From positions 1-64,000 of the forward strand of contig JAWKMU010000005.1 in the NCBI GenBank assembly GCA_041392065.1: 64,000 bases of DNA, written 5' to 3'. The DNA comes from CAJQLB01 sp041392065 (GTDB lineage: Bacteria; Bacteroidota; Bacteroidia; Flavobacteriales; Flavobacteriaceae). The notes below the pieces were generated by a model. That model worked only from the letters and a program-made list of their open reading frames with translations, was not told the DNA's origin and made no database searches. Of this stretch, positions 43,589 through 51,826 are shown one piece after another. How positions within the stretch are numbered: position 1 is the first letter of the stretch; the number at the start of each line of letters is the position of its first letter. Made by a program: the position numbers and the translations under genes.

Positions 43589-44329
43589 ATGACAAACTTT
43601 TCAATTGATATTAATGCAGATATTGGTGAAGGCATAGGTAATGAAGCCGACTTAATGCCTTTACTATCATCATGCAATATTGCTTGTGGTGGACATTCTG
43701 GCGATTTGGAAACTATGAATATGTGTGTAGAATTAGCAAAGCAGCATCGTGTAAAAATTGGAGCTCATCCTTCGTTTCCAGATAAAGAAAATTTTGGAAG
43801 GCAAATTGTAGAGATGTCTTGTTCTGCCTTATATCAAACCGTTAAAAATCAAGTTAAAGATATGATGAATGTAGTGAGAAAAAACCAAGCTGCTTTGCAT
43901 CACGTAAAGCCTCATGGAGCGTTGTATAATTTGGCAGCAACTAACAAAAAAACAGCTGAGGTTATTGTTGAGGTTATGAAAAGTATTCATTTACCAATAA
44001 AGTTGTATGTTCCTTATGGTTCAGTGATTTCAAAGTTAGCTCTACAGGAAAATATTCCAATTACTTATGAAGTATTTGCAGATAGAAATTATAATGAAGA
44101 TTTATCTCTTGTTTCAAGAACACAACATAATGCAATTATCAAAGATGTAGATGTTATGACAATTCATATTCAAAATATGATTTTGCATAAAAAAGTAAAA
44201 ACGGTAAGTGGATTAGAAGTGCCAATTAAAGCAGAAACAATATGTGTTCATGGAGATAATCCTGAAGCCTTAAAATTGGTTAAAAAATTAAGACAAAATT
44301 TGGTGGATTTTGGAGTTGAAATTCAATGA
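43589..44329 (+). CDS. pxpA: 5-oxoprolinase subunit A (LamB/YcsF family)
   Basis: The 246-residue protein has the YcsF signature SIDINADIGEGIGNEADLM near the N-terminus, then SCNIACGGHSGD, IGAHPSFPDKENFGRQ and HVKPHGALYN, and the C-terminal ICVHGDNPEAL. PxpA is the subunit that, with PxpB and PxpC, cleaves 5-oxoproline to glutamate in an ATP-dependent reaction, removing a toxic by-product of glutamine and glutathione turnover. It starts straight after the Nramp stop and overlaps pxpB by 20 nt. Confidence 0.94.
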   Translation: MTNFSIDINADIGEGIGNEADLMPLLSSCNIACGGHSGDLETMNMCVELAKQHRVKIGAHPSFPDKENFGRQIVEMSCSALYQTVKNQVKDMMNVVRKNQAALHHVKPHGALYNLAATNKKTAEVIVEVMKSIHLPIKLYVPYGSVISKLALQENIPITYEVFADRNYNEDLSLVSRTQHNAIIKDVDVMTIHIQNMILHKKVKTVSGLEVPIKAETICVHGDNPEALKLVKKLRQNLVDFGVEIQ

Positions 44330-45068
44330 TAATTTGAGTCATTTTATACTACAATATAAACCCTTTGGTGAGCACTCAATTTTAATTGAATGGCCACAAA
44401 TTATTTCAAAAAAAACACTTCAAGATGTGATTTTTTTTAAAAAAAGACTTGAAAATTATTACGTTAAAGAAAAAGTTTATATAAAGTCTGCATATAGCTC
44501 GATATTAATAACTTATAATTACACTATAAATAATTTCTATAATCAAATCTCAACACTCAAAGGCATATATTCTGAAGGTTTTGAGGTTGAAAACATAGTT
44601 TCTAAACTATGGAAAATTCCTGTGTGTTATGATGTTGAATTTGGGTTAGATTTAGAAGATATTTCTAAAAAGAGTAACCTTCATATTTCGAAAATAATTG
44701 AACTACATACAAAGCCAAATTACTTGGTTTATTTTATAGGTTTTTTGCCTGGATTTTTATACTTAGGAGGACTTGATAAAAGAATCCATTTTCCAAGAAA
44801 AAATACACCAAGGCTTCAGGTTAAAAAAGGATCGGTTGCAATTGGTGGTTCACAAACTGGAGTTTATCCAAATGAGAGTCCAGGTGGTTGGAATATTATT
44901 GGAAACACACCATTGAATTTTTTCAATGTGAATAATCAAAATCCATGTTTCGCAAAACCAGGTGATAAAATTCAATTTGTTTCTATTTCTAAGTCTCAAT
45001 ATAGTGAAATTCATAACCAAGTTAAAAGCAATAAATATACTATTGAAAGTGAGGTGATTGATGATTAA
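44310..45068 (+). CDS. pxpB: 5-oxoprolinase subunit B
   Basis: The 252-residue protein has the carboxyltransferase subdomain 1 (KipI-like) blocks YKPFGEHSILIEWP at the N-terminus, WKIPVCYDVEFGLDLE, YFIGFLPGFLYLGGLD, FPRKNTPRLQVKKGSVAIGG and SPGGWNIIG. There is no in-frame ATG near the domain start; initiation is at a TTG, either 44310 or 44316. The second gives MKFNDNLS, closer to the usual PxpB length. The overlap with pxpA suggests translational coupling. It works as a complex with PxpC. Confidence 0.92.
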   Translation: MELKFNDNLSHFILQYKPFGEHSILIEWPQIISKKTLQDVIFFKKRLENYYVKEKVYIKSAYSSILITYNYTINNFYNQISTLKGIYSEGFEVENIVSKLWKIPVCYDVEFGLDLEDISKKSNLHISKIIELHTKPNYLVYFIGFLPGFLYLGGLDKRIHFPRKNTPRLQVKKGSVAIGGSQTGVYPNESPGGWNIIGNTPLNFFNVNNQNPCFAKPGDKIQFVSISKSQYSEIHNQVKSNKYTIESEVIDD

Positions 45069-45915
45069 AGTACTTCATTCAGGTTTTTACAGCATCATTC
45101 AAGATTTAGGCAGAAAAGACTTTCAACACCTTGGTGTTCCAATATCAGGAGCTATGGACATAGATGCAGCAAAAATGGCTAATGCCATTTTAGGGAATGA
45201 TAGTAATTTTGCTGTTTTGGAAATAACCATGATTGGTCCTAAACTTGAATTTAATTGTGATACAGCTATTGCTCTTACTGGAGCTAACTTATCTCCAATA
45301 CTTAACAATACAAATATTAATAATAACGCTCTTATTAACGTAAGTAAAGGAGATATTCTATCTTTTGGCAAACCTATTCATGGATTTAGAGCTTATTTAG
45401 CTGTTTCAGGTGGTTTTCAAACCGATGTAATTCTTTACAGTAGAAGCATGTATCAAGGAATTACTATAGCAGCAAGTATTAAAAATGCAGATGAGCTTAG
45501 CATTCAGTCTAACAATCATAAAACTAAGACTTATGCTTATGTTAAAATAAGAACAGATTATCTTCATGAAAAATCAATTTTGGTCTTTAAAGGGCCAGAG
45601 TATGAACTTTTAAATGATGAACAAACTAATAATTTGTTTAATAACGAGTTTACAATATCAAAAGACAATAATAGAATGGCTTATCAATTAGATGAATTAA
45701 TTGCTAATAATTTAAGTGATATCATTACCTCGTTAGTTTTGCCTGGAACGGTTCAATTAACTCCTTTGGGAAAGTTGATAGTTTTAATGCGAGATAGCCA
45801 AACAACAGGAGGTTATCCTCGCATTTTACAACTTTCTGAAACCTCAATTAATTTATTGGCTCAAAAAAAAGTTGGTGACAAAATTAGGTTTGTATTGATG
45901 GATTACCCTTCATAA
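45061..45915 (+). CDS. pxpC: 5-oxoprolinase subunit C
   Basis: From ATG 45061 the protein has 284 residues; the in-frame TTG one codon earlier is unlikely. It has the carboxyltransferase subdomain 2 (KipA/AHS2-like) blocks VLHSGFYSIIQDLGRKDFQ, GVPISGAMDIDAAKMAN, IALTGANLSP, GFRAYLAVSGGFQTD and RDSQTTGGYPRILQ. It completes the PxpABC 5-oxoprolinase. Overlap with pxpB is 8 nt. Together with the Nramp-like gene it forms a four-gene operon, an association common in flavobacteria. Confidence 0.93.
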   Translation: MIKVLHSGFYSIIQDLGRKDFQHLGVPISGAMDIDAAKMANAILGNDSNFAVLEITMIGPKLEFNCDTAIALTGANLSPILNNTNINNNALINVSKGDILSFGKPIHGFRAYLAVSGGFQTDVILYSRSMYQGITIAASIKNADELSIQSNNHKTKTYAYVKIRTDYLHEKSILVFKGPEYELLNDEQTNNLFNNEFTISKDNNRMAYQLDELIANNLSDIITSLVLPGTVQLTPLGKLIVLMRDSQTTGGYPRILQLSETSINLLAQKKVGDKIRFVLMDYPS

Positions 45916-46026
45916 TTTGAAAGATTTTTCTTTAATTATCTTTAACTTTTGATTAAATTGTAGCATATAAAATTTTCAGCGCTATTTTTTTCTAAAAAAA
46001 TAATTACTAACCCAAACCATAAAATT

Positions 46027-46422
46027 ATGTCAACACTTAAAGGGATTATTACACCAAAAGAAGCAAAAGAACTAAACGATGCATTTACAGAACGAAGTGA
46101 GTTGATTAGTAAGGAGATTACAAAAAGACCTGATAACAGATCGTCTTGGTATTCTTTAGAAGATATTAAAGCATATTTAAAATATGCTGAAAATCAAGCC
46201 AGAGAGCTTGGCTATGAAATGAATGGTATTCGTATTTATTGTGGTGCTTACCCAACAGTTGATGGTAAAATTGGTTACTCAACGTCTTTTATTGTGCCAA
46301 CAGCTAATATTGCTGATGGAAAAGATGGTGGTGGTAGTGATGGCTCAGATATTCCAGATGGAGATGCATTAAATCATGGAAATACAGGGTGGCCTCCTAA
46401 TGCTAATTATCCACAACAGTAA
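46027..46422 (+). CDS. Unrecognised soluble protein with NRSSWYSLED block
   Basis: The 131-residue protein has no signal peptide. Residues about 1-90 are mostly helical, then strand-like: GIITPKEAKELNDAF, RPDNRSSWYSLEDIKAYLKY, MNGIRIYCGAYPT and YSTSFIVPTA. The C-terminus is Gly/Asp/Asn-rich (DGGGSDGSDIPDGDALNHGN) and ends with PPNANYPQQ, possibly a flexible tail. I have an impression of seeing similar uncharacterised proteins in other Flavobacteriaceae but cannot name a family. It is followed after 13 nt by a multi-pass membrane protein and then a histidine kinase. Confidence 0.78.
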   Translation: MSTLKGIITPKEAKELNDAFTERSELISKEITKRPDNRSSWYSLEDIKAYLKYAENQARELGYEMNGIRIYCGAYPTVDGKIGYSTSFIVPTANIADGKDGGGSDGSDIPDGDALNHGNTGWPPNANYPQQ

Positions 46423-46435
46423 GTAAGTCGTAGTA

Positions 46436-47152
46436 GTGCAAGATTTTCTATTAAATAATTTTTCGTTAATCTTACATTTTGTTGAAGTTTTAGCTGCAAT
46501 TGTTGGACTATTATGTTTAAAAAAGTATAAAGGAACTATTGTAAAGTACTTCATTTACTTTTTAGTTTATGTGGCATTGATGGAATTAATAGGAGCTTAT
46601 CCTATTCATTTGAAAAACTATGAATCATTAAGTTCAATTAGAGATGCTTTAGAAGGTACATTAATAGAAAAGAATCATTGGTGGTACCTGATTTTTTGGA
46701 CTATTGGGAGTACGATATTTTACTCGCTATATTTTAGACAATTATTAGATTCTCAAATACTAAAAAAGACAATTAAATATTTGCTATTATTATTTATGGT
46801 TTTCAATCTACTTTATTTTACTATTAATTGTGAAGCCATTTTTAAGCCAATACCAATAGTTGTAAGGATAATTAATGTTGTAATTGTTTTATTGTCGGTA
46901 ATCTTTTATTTAACTGAATTATTACAAAGTGATAAACTCCTTAAGTTTTATAAGTCAGTAAACTTTTATATTGCATCAACTCTGTTTATATGGCTTTTAG
47001 TTTTTACACCTCTTTTGTTTTTTGATGATTATTTTTCGACAAAAGATATGGCCTATGTTAAACTTAAGGCTACCGTTATATTATGTTGTAATATTTTTAT
47101 GTATTTAACCTTTTCATTCGCTTTAATATGGTGCAAACCTCAGAACAATTAG
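46436..47152 (+). CDS. Multi-pass membrane protein, unknown function
   Basis: The 238-residue protein begins at a GTG (46436) and contains about seven hydrophobic helices, including ILHFVEVLAAIVGLLCL, YFIYFLVYVALMELIGAYPI, LLLLFMVFNLLYFTI, IINVVIVLLSVIFYLTEL, FIWLLVFTPLLFF and LCCNIFMYLTFSFALIWC. The layout, with few loops and no enzymatic motif, resembles membrane sensor modules such as those fused to histidine kinases elsewhere. Its 3' end overlaps the start of the histidine kinase gene by 25 nt, so the pair is probably translated together. Confidence 0.75.
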   Translation: MQDFLLNNFSLILHFVEVLAAIVGLLCLKKYKGTIVKYFIYFLVYVALMELIGAYPIHLKNYESLSSIRDALEGTLIEKNHWWYLIFWTIGSTIFYSLYFRQLLDSQILKKTIKYLLLLFMVFNLLYFTINCEAIFKPIPIVVRIINVVIVLLSVIFYLTELLQSDKLLKFYKSVNFYIASTLFIWLLVFTPLLFFDDYFSTKDMAYVKLKATVILCCNIFMYLTFSFALIWCKPQNN

Positions 47153-47925
47153 TAAGCACTGATGCCGAAAGGTACTTGTTAATTTATATGATTGCCGTGC
47201 TAGTAATTGTAACGGGATTGGTTATTCTGTTTTTTATAGTTTTTCAAAAACGCAAGAATAAACTGCTTCTAGATAAAGTACAACGCGAACGTGAATTTGA
47301 AGAAGAACTAGTAAAAACCCAAACTGAAATACAAGAACAAACCCTAAAAAATGTTGGACAAGAACTGCATGATAATATTGGTCAATTACTCTCGGTTGCC
47401 AATATGCAGTTGAGTTTAGTGTCTTCTTTGACTCAAGATTCAATTAAAAATAAAGTTGAAGACACTAAGTCAGTTATTAGCGAGGCTATTAAAGAAGTGA
47501 GAGGCTTGTCAAAAGTTTTGAATAGTGAAGTCATTTTAAATTTTGGACTGAATCAATCTATTAAAAATGAAATAGATAGAATTAGTAAACTAAATCGCTT
47601 AGATGCTAAACTAACATTTGAAGGTGAAGAAAATGACATAGAAAGTAAAGATGCCATTATTTTGTTCAGGATATTTCAAGAATTTTTATCTAATACTTTA
47701 AAATATGCTGAAGCAACAACTTTTAAAGTAAATTTAAATTACATAAACGATAAGCTTATTATTACTGCCTTTGACAATGGAAAAGGTTTTAATATGGACG
47801 AGGTTGAAAAGGGCTCTGGGCTTATCAATATGAAAGATAGAGCTGCTTTAATTCAAGCTAAATTTGACTTAAGTTCTCAACAAGATAAAGGCACAAAACT
47901 TGAATTGATATATCCAATAAAGTGA
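47128..47925 (+). CDS. Membrane histidine kinase of the NarL/DegS (HisKA_3-like) type
   Basis: The 265-residue protein has one membrane helix (about residues 19-39) and an HisKA_3 dimerisation helix with phosphoacceptor His81 in GQELHDNIGQLLS. The HATPase_c domain has the N-box FLSNTLKYAEA, G1 DNGKGFN and G2 GSGLINMKDRA. This group normally signals to a NarL/LuxR-type response regulator, but the next gene is aldehyde dehydrogenase on the other strand, so no cognate regulator is adjacent. No separate sensory domain is present; the upstream membrane protein may supply it. Confidence 0.9.
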   Translation: MVQTSEQLVSTDAERYLLIYMIAVLVIVTGLVILFFIVFQKRKNKLLLDKVQREREFEEELVKTQTEIQEQTLKNVGQELHDNIGQLLSVANMQLSLVSSLTQDSIKNKVEDTKSVISEAIKEVRGLSKVLNSEVILNFGLNQSIKNEIDRISKLNRLDAKLTFEGEENDIESKDAIILFRIFQEFLSNTLKYAEATTFKVNLNYINDKLIITAFDNGKGFNMDEVEKGSGLINMKDRAALIQAKFDLSSQQDKGTKLELIYPIK

Positions 47926-47927
47926 TT

Positions 47928-49304
47928 TTATCCAAACCATTTAAACATTTTTTTTAGCAATTCTAACTTTCCCTTATAAGGTGCATATCGTACAGGAGGA
48001 TCAAACCAAGTGCCACGTTTTGAAACCGATTTGTGGTGCGAAAACGAATCGAAACCATGTTTCCCATGGTAAGCTCCCATACCACTATTTCCAACACCTC
48101 CAAATGGTAATCTGTGGTTTCCAAAATGAATCAAAGGGTCGTTTATAGCACCTCCACCAAAGCTATGATTTTTTAAAATGCTGTTGATAAATGCCTTGTT
48201 TTTGGAAAATATGTAAAGAGATAAGGGCTTGCTGTAATTTCTAATAATGTTGTCAATATCTGTTTCCTTAGCATAAGTTAAAACAGGAAGTATTGGTCCA
48301 AAAATTTCCTCTTGCATCAACTTACTTTCTAAATTTGGGCTATCAACTATCGTTGGTGCTATATAGCAAGTTTTGGTATTGTGCTCGCCTCCAAAAACCA
48401 CATTGACACCTTCAAGCATTGTTATTAAGCGACCAGTATTGCGTTCATTTATTATTCTTGGGTAGTCTTCAGATTCTTTTGGGTTTTCTCCATAAGCATT
48501 AATTATTTCGGTTTTTAATGTTTCAATGAGTTTGTCTTTGATTAATGTATTGGCAATTATATAATCTGGTGAAATGCAAGTTTGACCTCCATTAAAGAAT
48601 TTTCCCCAAACAATACGTTTAGCAGCAAGCTTTAAATCAATGGTTTCGTCAACAATGCAAGGCGACTTTCCTCCAAGCTCTAAGGTAACAGGAGTTAGGT
48701 GTCTTGCTGCGGCTTTTGCGACAATTTTACCAACAGGAACACTTCCAGTAAAAAAGATATAATCCCATTTTTGTTCCAATAATTCAGTAGCAACAGGAAT
48801 TCCACCTTCAATCGATGTTGCGTGTTCTTCTTTAAAAATACTTTTAATAATATCTGTGACTAACTGAGACGTGTTAACAGTTAGCTCGCTTGGCTTTACT
48901 ACTACTGTATTGCCAGCAGCAATAGCCATTATTAAAGGCTCTATAGATAATAAAAAAGGATAATTCCAAGGTGCTATAATAAGTACAGTTCCGTAAGGTT
49001 CTTTATAAATATAGTCAGTAGATGGAAAGGTTAGCATCGAAGGTTTAACTCGTTTTGGCTTTGTCCACGATTTAAGATTTTTTATGGTCAGGTTTAATGC
49101 CGAAATCACTAAGCCATACTCACTCATAAAAGACTCAAAAGCCGATTTGTTGAAATCTTTTTTTAAAGCATCATAAACGTCTTTTTCTCTGCTAATGATT
49201 TCTTGCTTAAGTTTTTTTAAAATAGTAATTCTGTAAGAAACATCTTTAGTTTCATGAGTATTAAAATAATTTCGTTGTTGCTGAAGTATGTTAGGTATGT
49301 TCAT
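47928..49304 (-). CDS. Aldehyde dehydrogenase (class 3-like, membrane-associated)
   Basis: The 458-residue protein has the catalytic cysteine in FFNGGQTCISPDYI, the general-base glutamate in VTLELGGKSPCIVDE and the NAD-binding block IIAPWNYPFLLS, and lacks the ~40-residue N-terminal arm of ALDH1/2, which marks the ALDH3 group. The C-terminal segment KLELLKKMFKWFG is basic and hydrophobic and may attach to membranes. It oxidises medium- or long-chain aldehydes to acids. It is the last gene of a minus-strand set starting at panB. Confidence 0.92.
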   Translation of the reverse strand: MNIPNILQQQRNYFNTHETKDVSYRITILKKLKQEIISREKDVYDALKKDFNKSAFESFMSEYGLVISALNLTIKNLKSWTKPKRVKPSMLTFPSTDYIYKEPYGTVLIIAPWNYPFLLSIEPLIMAIAAGNTVVVKPSELTVNTSQLVTDIIKSIFKEEHATSIEGGIPVATELLEQKWDYIFFTGSVPVGKIVAKAAARHLTPVTLELGGKSPCIVDETIDLKLAAKRIVWGKFFNGGQTCISPDYIIANTLIKDKLIETLKTEIINAYGENPKESEDYPRIINERNTGRLITMLEGVNVVFGGEHNTKTCYIAPTIVDSPNLESKLMQEEIFGPILPVLTYAKETDIDNIIRNYSKPLSLYIFSKNKAFINSILKNHSFGGGAINDPLIHFGNHRLPFGGVGNSGMGAYHGKHGFDSFSHHKSVSKRGTWFDPPVRYAPYKGKLELLKKMFKWFG

Positions 49305-49321
49305 TTAATAAAGATAATATT

Positions 49322-50017
49322 TTAGTCTATGCAAGCATCCCAAATTGTGTCTTGTGGTGTTGGTGCTACAACTGTTATTTGCTCTTTGCTAACAGGATGA
49401 ATAAACTCTATTTTTCTGGAATGTAAATGAATGCTCGCATCATTGTTGCTTCTATCAAATCCGTACTTTAAATCGCCTTTAATTGGAGAACCAATACTTG
49501 CTAACTGACAACGTATTTGATGATGTCTTCCTGTTTCTAAGTTAATTTCAAGCAGATTATAATTATTAAGGTGTTTAATAACCTCATAATGTAGAATCGC
49601 TTTTTTGCTATCTTTTATTTCGTTATTGTAAGCTGTGGATTTGTTGTTTTTTGGATTCTTTTTTAGCCATTGAGTTAAGGTGTCCTTTTCTTTTTGAGGT
49701 TTTTCTTTTACGATAGCCCAGTAAGTTTTGTTAATTTTCTTATCTGAAAACATTTTGTTTAATCGTGGCAATACTTTTGATGTTTTTGCAAAAACAACGA
49801 TTCCTGTTGTAGGTCTATCTAAACGATGCGTTACACCTAAGTAAACGTTTCCAGGTTTGTTGTATTTATCTTTTAAATATTCTTTTACAACGTCGCTTAA
49901 AGGTGTATCTCCAGTTTTGTCACCTTGTACAATATCACCAGCACGTTTATTTACAATGATAATATGATTGTCTTCGTAGAGAACCTGTAAGTTAGATTTG
50001 TTAGACAGTAGTTTCAT
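49322..50017 (-). CDS. RluA family pseudouridine synthase
   Basis: The 231-residue protein has the catalytic-loop signature GVTHRLDRPTTGIVVFAK with its aspartate, the opening VLYEDNHIIIVNKRAGDIVQ, LLEINLETGRHHQIRCQLA, and PIKGDLKYG, defining RluA-type synthases. There is no S4 domain, so it is the short form. It modifies uridines in rRNA or tRNA, position unknown. Upstream lies the four-helix bundle gene with 26 nt between them. Confidence 0.92.
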   Translation of the reverse strand: MKLLSNKSNLQVLYEDNHIIIVNKRAGDIVQGDKTGDTPLSDVVKEYLKDKYNKPGNVYLGVTHRLDRPTTGIVVFAKTSKVLPRLNKMFSDKKINKTYWAIVKEKPQKEKDTLTQWLKKNPKNNKSTAYNNEIKDSKKAILHYEVIKHLNNYNLLEINLETGRHHQIRCQLASIGSPIKGDLKYGFDRSNNDASIHLHSRKIEFIHPVSKEQITVVAPTPQDTIWDACID

Positions 50018-50029
50018 TACTTTAGACAG

Positions 50030-50042
50030 TTAGATTTTTAGA
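50030..50042. repeat. Left arm of a 13-bp inverted repeat flanking the four-helix bundle gene
   Basis: TTAGATTTTTAGA here is the exact reverse complement of TCTAAAAATCTAA at 50424-50436, so the arms enclose the four-helix gene. The nearby left flank also carries further copies of TTAGACAG and GTTAGATTTGTTAGAC (about 49990-50010), and the right flank GTGTCTAACAATC. Confidence 0.7.
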
Positions 50043-50043
50043 A

Positions 50044-50394
50044 TTATTTTAATGTAGTTCTGAATTTAGAAATCATTTTGATAATTTCATTTAATTCTGA
50101 AATTAAAACATCTAAAGTGTCTTCTGAAATAAAGGTTAAGTCTTTAGATATTAATAACTGAGTTTCAATTTCATAAGCAGAACCTATTGCGATTTCTAAA
50201 AACCTTAAAAAATCTTTATTTGAGCTTCTAGAAGAACCCTCGGCAATATTTGAAGGAATTGAAAGAGATGCACGTCTTAACTGATTAGTTAGTCCAAATC
50301 TTTCATCCTCAGGAAACTTTGAGGTTATTTCATAGATTTTAGAACTAAAGACTCTACTACGTTTCCAAATTTCTAAGTCTTTGAATCTATGCAT
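50044..50394 (-). CDS. Four helix bundle protein (23S rRNA-intervening-sequence protein family)
   Basis: The 116-residue protein starts FKDLEIWKRSRVFSSKIYEI and has the family blocks FPEDERFGLTNQLRRASLSI, PSNIAEGSSRSSNKDFLRFL and IAIGSAYEIETQLL, matching the four helix bundle/IVS-type family almost end to end. Members form homopentamers and are also found inside intervening sequences of 23S rRNA; a free-standing gene is common in Bacteroidota and its role is unknown. It is placed between panB and the RluA gene and is flanked by a perfect 13-bp inverted repeat. Confidence 0.9.
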   Translation of the reverse strand: MHRFKDLEIWKRSRVFSSKIYEITSKFPEDERFGLTNQLRRASLSIPSNIAEGSSRSSNKDFLRFLEIAIGSAYEIETQLLISKDLTFISEDTLDVLISELNEIIKMISKFRTTLK

Positions 50395-50423
50395 GTTCTT
50401 AAGTGTCTAACAATCTATGATAG

Positions 50424-50436
50424 TCTAAAAATCTAA
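50424..50436. repeat. Right arm of the 13-bp inverted repeat flanking the four-helix bundle gene
   Basis: TCTAAAAATCTAA, exact reverse complement of the left arm at 50030-50042, ending one base before the panB stop codon. Confidence 0.7.
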
Positions 50437-50437
50437 A

Positions 50438-51256
50438 TTAATATTGCTCAGAATCAGAAGGGAAATCTACTGTTTTTACATCATCAACATACTGAGAGAT
50501 AGCTTTGGTCATATCTTCGTATAAGTTCATGTATCGTCTTAAAAAACGAGGGTTAAACTCGTGTGTCATTCCAATCATGTCATGTAGTACAAGTACTTGA
50601 CCATCAACTCCATTTCCAGCTCCTATACCAATAATTGGTATTTTAACACTTTCTGCTACTTCTTTGGCTAACTTAGCTGGTATTTTTTCCAAAACTATGG
50701 CAAAACACCCAATGCGTTCTAACATTTTAGCATCTTCAACCAATTGCAAAGCTTCTTCTTCTTCCTTAGCTCTTACAGTGTAAGTTCCAAATTTATAAAT
50801 GGATTGTGGTGTTAACCCTAAATGTCCCATTACAGGAATTCCAGCATTTAATATACGTTTTATGGATTCTTTTATCTCTTTACCACCTTCAAGTTTTACG
50901 GCATGTCCACCAGATTCCTTCATAATTCGAATTGCTGAACGTAAGGCCTCTTTTGGGTCACTTTGGTAGCTTCCAAAAGGTAAATCGACAACAACCAACG
51001 CACGTTCAATGGCTCTAACAACTGACGAAGCATGATAAATCATTTGATCCAGAGTAATTGGTAAGGTGGTTTCGTGTCCAGCCATTACATTGCTTGCAGA
51101 ATCACCAACTAAAATAACATCAACTCCGGCGCCATCAACAATTTTTGCCATGGTATAATCATAAGCAGTGAGCATGGAGATTTTTTCACCATTACTCTTC
51201 ATGTCAACTAATGACTTTGTTGTAACTCTTTTATATTCCTTTTTTGCAGTAGACAT
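50438..51256 (-). CDS. panB: 3-methyl-2-oxobutanoate hydroxymethyltransferase
   Basis: The 272-residue protein has the PanB blocks LTAYDYTMAKIVDGAGVDVI, LVGDSASNVMAGHETTLP, MKESGGHAVKLEGG, VMGHLGLTPQSI and IGIGAGNGVDGQVLVLHDM. It transfers a hydroxymethyl group from 5,10-methylene-THF to 2-oxoisovalerate, the first committed step to pantothenate and CoA. It is a normal-length, decameric-type enzyme. The order panB, four-helix gene, rluA, ALDH runs on the minus strand. Confidence 0.95.
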   Translation of the reverse strand: MSTAKKEYKRVTTKSLVDMKSNGEKISMLTAYDYTMAKIVDGAGVDVILVGDSASNVMAGHETTLPITLDQMIYHASSVVRAIERALVVVDLPFGSYQSDPKEALRSAIRIMKESGGHAVKLEGGKEIKESIKRILNAGIPVMGHLGLTPQSIYKFGTYTVRAKEEEEALQLVEDAKMLERIGCFAIVLEKIPAKLAKEVAESVKIPIIGIGAGNGVDGQVLVLHDMIGMTHEFNPRFLRRYMNLYEDMTKAISQYVDDVKTVDFPSDSEQY

Positions 51257-51370
51257 AGTTTATTAATTAGAATGTAAAAATAATAAATATACGGAAAGGC
51301 AGTGTGTTAATAGTTCAATTCTATTTTTCAGATGAAAGTATAAATACTATTTTAGAAAAAAATTTAAAAC

Positions 51371-51826
51371 ATGAGATATCTTACTTTATTTTTAGTGCTA
51401 ATAGTGCCAAGTTTGATCTTTGCACAGGATTCTAATGAGACAGAAGTAAAAAATACTATAATTAAATTCTTTGATGCCTATCATAAACAGGATAGTTTAG
51501 CAATTAAGCAATTAGTATCAGAAGACCTTAAATTACAAACAATAGGTAAAAATAGGGAAGGTGTAACACAATTACGAAATGAAGAATTTAATGCCTTTTT
51601 AATGTCAATTGTATCAATACCAAAAGACCAAAAGTTTGAAGAAAAACTATTGGATTTTAAAATTCAAATTGATGGTGAAATGGCTAACGCTTGGACGCCT
51701 TATGAATTTTGGTTCAATGACAAGTTTAGTCATTGTGGTGTCAACTCATTTCAATTAGTTAAACTTGATGGAGCTTGGAAAATCATTTATTTAATTGATA
51801 CTAGAAGGAGAGAAGGTTGCGACTAA
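51371..51826 (+). CDS. Secreted NTF2-like (SnoaL/DUF4440 type) protein
   Basis: The 151-residue protein has a signal peptide ending LIFAQ, followed by an NTF2-like fold: VKNTIIKFFDAYHKQDSLAI, LVSEDLKLQT, IQIDGEMANAWTPYEFWFND and HCGVNSFQLVKLDGAWKII. The pattern matches nuclear transport factor 2-like proteins of Bacteroidota, mostly of unknown function. It ends overlapping the convergent serine dehydratase stop by 4 nt. No catalytic dyad is identified. Confidence 0.82.
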   Translation: MRYLTLFLVLIVPSLIFAQDSNETEVKNTIIKFFDAYHKQDSLAIKQLVSEDLKLQTIGKNREGVTQLRNEEFNAFLMSIVSIPKDQKFEEKLLDFKIQIDGEMANAWTPYEFWFNDKFSHCGVNSFQLVKLDGAWKIIYLIDTRRREGCD

